Position numbers and translations under genes: made by a program. Positions 59,896 to 64,000 of a DNA stretch of 64,000 nucleotides are shown piece after piece; position 1 is the stretch's first letter, and every line of letters begins with the position of its first letter. A model generated the notes under the pieces. It did not search any database, had not been told where the DNA came from, and saw only the letters and a list, made by a program, of their open reading frames with translations. Origin of the DNA: Galaxea fascicularis (taxonomy: Eukaryota > Cnidaria > Anthozoa > Scleractinia > Euphylliidae); NCBI GenBank assembly GCA_948470475.1, contig OX419338.1, positions 5,891,205 through 5,955,204 of the forward strand. Reading direction: 5' to 3'.

Positions 59896-60710
59896 ATGTA
59901 CACTCATCATTCTACAAAGAAAACGATGTTAATATTTAAGCTAATTAATTCGAAAGGGCTGATAAGAGCAACGGGATCACTTTAGTGCTGTGGTCCACAT
60001 TTGTGCATTTAGGGATTTGAGTTACTGGGCAGATTTGTAAATTCTGTTTAATGTAGTTGTATGGGGGGAAGTAGCATGACACTTTGCAATTGGTTAGTGT
60101 AAGAATACCAATTTTTGTTTTTGTTAATTAATTTTATGTTTTGGTGAGAGGGTTATTTTTATTTTGACACCTTTCATGAGAAGTGCTTTGCTTCTGCAAA
60201 TCGTACGGAAATACCTGGCTATAACTAGCAAAAGATAATTTCTTGACGATCTCTAAGCGCATCTATTGAATGTTGGAAAAGTTCACGCCTCTGAAAATTG
60301 CTTTTAGCGTTTTATTCATAAAAGCTAAAACTCATTTAATCCTTTATTGTTAATTTCCTGTAATCGTGCATTTAGCTGGTCATTTTTTCGCTAATACGTT
60401 AATTGAGGTGCAAATTCCACTTTCATGTATGGAATGGATTATTCAGTGGAATAGTGAGTTATCCACTATCTGGATGAAATAAATAAGTCTGATGTTTTTT
60501 ACGTCTTCGTGCGAGCAGCTTCAGGAAAAACGGTTTCACATGCCAAGTGTAAATCCTTGCTCCAACTAAAGTTTAATAACTGTAACTACTGGTTATCTGC
60601 CGGTTTCGCAAAAAGCAGCAAAACTAATTGCACGTTTTAACCATTACAAATTAAGTGTCAGCGAAGAAATCCTCCATTTGAAAATGCATGTCCACGCTCA
60701 TTATCAACGG

Positions 60711-60787
60711 GCTTGCATAAAAGGAAGGGTGAAAGCCTGTCTCAGCGCTATTCATTCGGGCGTCGATAGTGGAGCAAGATTACCATC
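60711..60787 (+). promoter_or_regulatory. Candidate promoter and 5'-UTR exon for the secreted-protein gene
   Basis: TTGCATAAAAGGAAGG (TATA-like, about 60713-60728) is followed some 35 bp later by sequence ending ACCATC|GTAAGTTTC, a good donor at 60788. The next coding exon downstream has a matching acceptor at 63278. The link is inferred only. Confidence 0.35.
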
Positions 60788-63291
60788 GTAAGTTTCATCT
60801 TGATTTTACTTTGAGTGATGGTTTTGAGAATCTAAAGTTAGCTCACGTGTAATTGGGTTTAAAATACTTTTATGGGAAGGTGTTTGTTTGGCGTTTCTCC
60901 TATTTAAGAACAGACCTGTAGCACTCTGTTCAAACGATTAGCGTTAACAGCAATAGTCAAGATTAATAACAACGATTTTGTCTGTTTCAAGTAACAAACC
61001 GGTTATCGTACGAAGCAAATTAAAGCACAATTTTGTTGCTGAAGAATTTCACTAGTGACCGGAAAAACTAGAATCTTGTACTTGACAAAAAACAGACTAA
61101 AATAAGAGGAAATTTCATTCAAGTTAAGAGTTTCTACAAGCCTGACCCTCCAGATGATCATGTTGGCTTTTATCTTTCATAAATATAACTATATAGCTTA
61201 AAGAATTTGTACGTAAAAGATAATAACATCTATGAAAAACCTCTTTATTTTTTTACGTCCACTATATATGAAGCAGCATCGGATCCCGGAAGTTCTTTTA
61301 CCCCGGCGTAGAGCCAATAATGTGGCCCTTTCCTTCAATCGTCGGAGTTTTCCCACAAGATGACAACAGGGACGCTTAAGTGCTTTTTGAGCAAACAAAT
61401 ATTTGTTCTGATTACCTTTCTCTTTTTTTCTACCGACAAAAATTGAACTACAGTCAAACAGTAATCAAAACAATGGTTTTTCATTTTCACATCTTGAAAC
61501 ATCACCTTTATTGCCTTTCTTGATTTTTGCGCATATAACACCAGGAAAGTTGTTAGTCATTTACATTTTTAGCGGTTGCAGAGGTAACCGAACCGTCTAA
61601 TGACTTAACTTTCTGTTATAGGTGTTGTCAAGAGCCATGGCTCTTGGTAAAGGCTGATTTCAGTTTATTACGTTTCTCCTTTTCTTTTCCACTTATGGAG
61701 TCATTGCGTCAAGTTTATGGTTTAATTTGAGCTATTTCCATTTTACACCCAGATAACGCGCGAGGGCGAGGGCAAGCAGCCAAAATTCAAAAATTTCAGT
61801 CACGGTCATAAGGGCCAAACAGCTAAATACAGATCTTCCTTTCTGCTTGGTTCAAAATCAGCTCACCAGGCTAACCCTGGCAACGTTGGGAACAATTTTA
61901 CACCTTGTAAGACACTTCGCTCACTCAGGGCAATTAAATTTTCGCTTTCATAGCATGAACTTATTTACGGCAAACACGAATAATTTCAATATTGAAAACT
62001 TGAGTTAATCAAGAATAAGCTTTCAAATAAGCTAACCCTTTCAAGAACAAGCTTGCTTATTCAATTAACAGAAATATTTCTTTCTTGAAAAACAGACTAC
62101 TTCGGGAAAAAGTTGCCTCTCTATGCTTGACAGTTCAGTTTGTGCAAAGACATTGGCATAACAAATTCGTGCTTCTTCGGTCACTGAAAGCCTCTTTTAA
62201 ACTTTTTAAAAAGTCTCTCATTCCGACTGGATCAGCTCAGCCGTCTATAAGTGGCAGTCCCTTGATTTAGAAGGTGAAATGTGTTTGAAGATCTTCCAAG
62301 CATTTTGCCTCAAAGTACAGAAAAAATCAGAGTTTAATTTGGTCGCTAAAAGTAACTTTTCGTTACGAATCAGTCTGTTTTAAGATCAAGGGCTTGAGAT
62401 TTTTCGCATCACTAGATTTTAGTCCATGTGAAACATGTACTTTAGTAAATCCGTTACACATCTGAGGGTTGGATGTTATGGGCCTCACTAAACGATGTTG
62501 GTAGCGTTTAGTGACGTTCATAGTTCTCGCCAAAAAAACATGTGAGTGATAGCTATCGTTATCAGCAATACCTTTAAAGTGCCTATAAACCCAAAATATT
62601 TTTTTCGCTAAAATGCATCTTTGCACCTGTTTGAAACAAATTGCGGTATTTTTTTCCTTTTTTCACTGAATCTTGACTTTTTATTGGCTTTAAAACAGAG
62701 CATCATTTGATTCATGACCGAGTCAGAAGGGGAGTGGGTCTATTCCTGATTTGACGTCACATAAACAAAAGATACAACCTCTGATACACTCTTTTCTTTA
62801 TAAGAACGTCTAATTTTGAAGCTGAGGCTCCACGTTCTCATTTTTTTCGCGATTTGAGCCTGAAAACGTTGTTAAGGTGTTGTTAAGTTACATGGTATAC
62901 ACACGATGTCGCCTTAACCAATTGAACCAACTGCTGGTAAATTTAGCTTTACAAAAAGCATTGAACATTGAGGTTCACAACACGACATAAAGTCACCAGA
63001 TTTTGCAGTGAAAACGCAGAAAACATTCATGTGTACATAGAATACTACGCACTTAAAAACAAATGAGCAAAATAAAGATGCTCTTAACTGACTCTCAGCC
63101 TGAGTTATGTTTTATGTATGTTCTTAAAATTTGGTTTAATGTCAGCCCCAACGTTCTTATAAAAAAGGTTCTTATAACAAAGAGTGCGTAATTGATATTT
63201 TTCTCAAATTTGAAGCAAATATGACTTAAGACCAAACATTCTTCTTCAAAATGGTAGTAATACTTTTTTTTCCTGCAGAAAGTGAAGGATA

Positions 63292-63355
63292 ATGAAGACT
63301 TTGTGGGTATTGTCTGCTTTGGCATGCTTGGCAGCCATGGCAGTTATACCCATAA
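63292..63355 (+). CDS. First coding exon of a secreted-protein gene (signal peptide); rest beyond the window
   Basis: MKTLWVLSALACLAAMAVIP then I ends in A|GTAAGT (donor at 63356, phase 1). A basic residue, a leucine/alanine-rich core and small residues make a typical signal peptide. The exon starts at 63279 after a strong acceptor (TTTTTTTTCCTGCAG), leaving 13 nt of 5' UTR before the ATG. Continuation exons were not found in the remaining 645 bp, which is filled by a microsatellite and repeats. The mature product cannot be identified. Confidence 0.65.
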
Positions 63356-63435
63356 GTAAGTATAATATATCGTGATACATGGGATGACATGTTGACATAT
63401 GATATGGTATGATATGTGATGTGAAGCCGGATACG

Positions 63436-63475
63436 ATATGATATGATATGATATGATATGGTATGATATGGTTTT
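63436..63475. repeat. (GATAT)n microsatellite
   Basis: Seven or eight GATAT units with one GGTAT variant, following looser GATAT-rich sequence from 63370. It lies in the first intron of the secreted-protein gene. Confidence 0.85.
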
Positions 63476-63838
63476 CAACGGGTGTCGTAAAACCAAAACA
63501 AAAGCATTCACTCTGACCAATCACAAGAGATGAAGACAACTCACCGAACCAATCAGAATTTGAGGTAATTACATGCAACCGACGCCAAGCGCGGGAAATC
63601 CGCGGGTACGACTCCCGATTGATTTTGGTTTTGCCTCTCATTGGCTGAGGAAGTGGTGCAAGTTTTGTCAACCAATCACAGAGCGAAGTACATCAAAACC
63701 AAAGCAAAAGTGAATTACTTTCGCCACTCATCCAATTGAAAATCGCTTTAGTCAAGCTATAATGACTTGAGGGATAGAATCTCAATGCACCTTGATTAAG
63801 ACGGAAGACTGACCAATAAGGACACATTGTCAGTCGTG

Positions 63839-63966
63839 TCTACTCTGATAACGCAGGGATGACATCAAAACGTGGTAAGAACAAAGAAACACGCTTCGAG
63901 CCGCATGCGAGTACTGTGACTGCTGTTCTTACCACGATTGGACGCCCTCTGTGCGCTATCAGAGTG
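63839..63966. repeat. Small foldback repeat
   Basis: TACTCTGATAACGCAGGGA ... CGTGGTAAGAACA at the left is matched in inverted form by TGTTCTTACCACG ... TGTGCGCTATCAGAGTGC at the right. Confidence 0.65.
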
Positions 63967-64000
63967 CACACACACTGACAAATACAATTACTTGTTTTAT

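Larger units (their letters stand above)
58800..63278. other. Intergenic region right of the 23-bp array
   Basis: AT-rich, with no supported coding exon apart from a possible 5'-UTR exon near 60745-60787. A foldback repeat lies at 59660-59895. The left part shows no similarity to the outer flank of the 27-bp array (24511-26103). Confidence 0.5.

Noticed and set aside
59481..59939. 152-codon open frame
   Set aside because: It overlaps a foldback repeat and its translation shows no domain.

Overview
The window looks like an animal nuclear genome, most likely a cnidarian and probably a stony coral. That is inference. It rests on three intron-rich single-copy animal genes with GT-AG introns, AT-rich introns with frequent tacatgta motifs, and a dense mixed transposon load (Penelope-like, L1-like and CR1-like LINEs, LTR, tyrosine-recombinase and SGNH-hydrolase remnants, foldback MITEs, tRNA-derived SINEs). 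No bacterial operons, rRNA or CRISPR arrays were seen.

Layout. 1-7.3 kb: SMCR8 on the minus strand, ten coding exons reconstructed in one continuous phase; its 3' part lies beyond the left edge. 7.3-7.7 kb: short head-to-head promoter region. 7.7-10.5 kb: a short CASP8AP2/FLASH-like gene on the plus strand (N-terminal region only). 10.5-13.75 kb: intergenic space between convergent genes. 13.75-24.5 kb: a complete FAM76 gene on the minus strand, 11 coding exons, 315 aa, with several mobile elements in its introns. 24.5-26.1 kb: repeat-rich intergenic DNA.

26.1-58.8 kb is the striking part. A 27-bp minisatellite (287 full units, 7.75 kb) and a 23-bp minisatellite (119 full units, 2.74 kb) sit at the two outer ends of a large inverted repeat. 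The arms (33.9-42.1 kb and 44.6-56.05 kb) align with each other in reverse orientation over about 4.5-4.8 kb once arm-specific insertions are removed, and they flank a 2.5-kb spacer. The two minisatellites differ in unit sequence but share CAAGTGTGG at one end and GTGGTT near the other. They run in inverted orientation and begin at the same position and register relative to the arm. The whole resembles a giant foldback-type element, or an inverted segmental duplication with anchored terminal satellites. The arms carry decayed tyrosine-recombinase and Penelope-like fragments. The spacer carries LINE reverse-transcriptase pieces and a broken SGNH hydrolase. Comparing arms gives filled and empty sites for several nested insertions.

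58.8-64 kb: mostly non-coding DNA with foldback repeats, then the first coding exon (signal peptide) of an unidentified secreted-protein gene on the plus strand at 63.29 kb.

The three host genes are unrelated in function: SMCR8 in the C9orf72-SMCR8-WDR41 complex, FLASH in histone pre-mRNA processing and apoptosis signalling, FAM76 a zinc-binding nuclear protein. They show neighbouring housekeeping genes rather than a pathway. All homology statements come from reading translated sequence against remembered family features; no database search was run.
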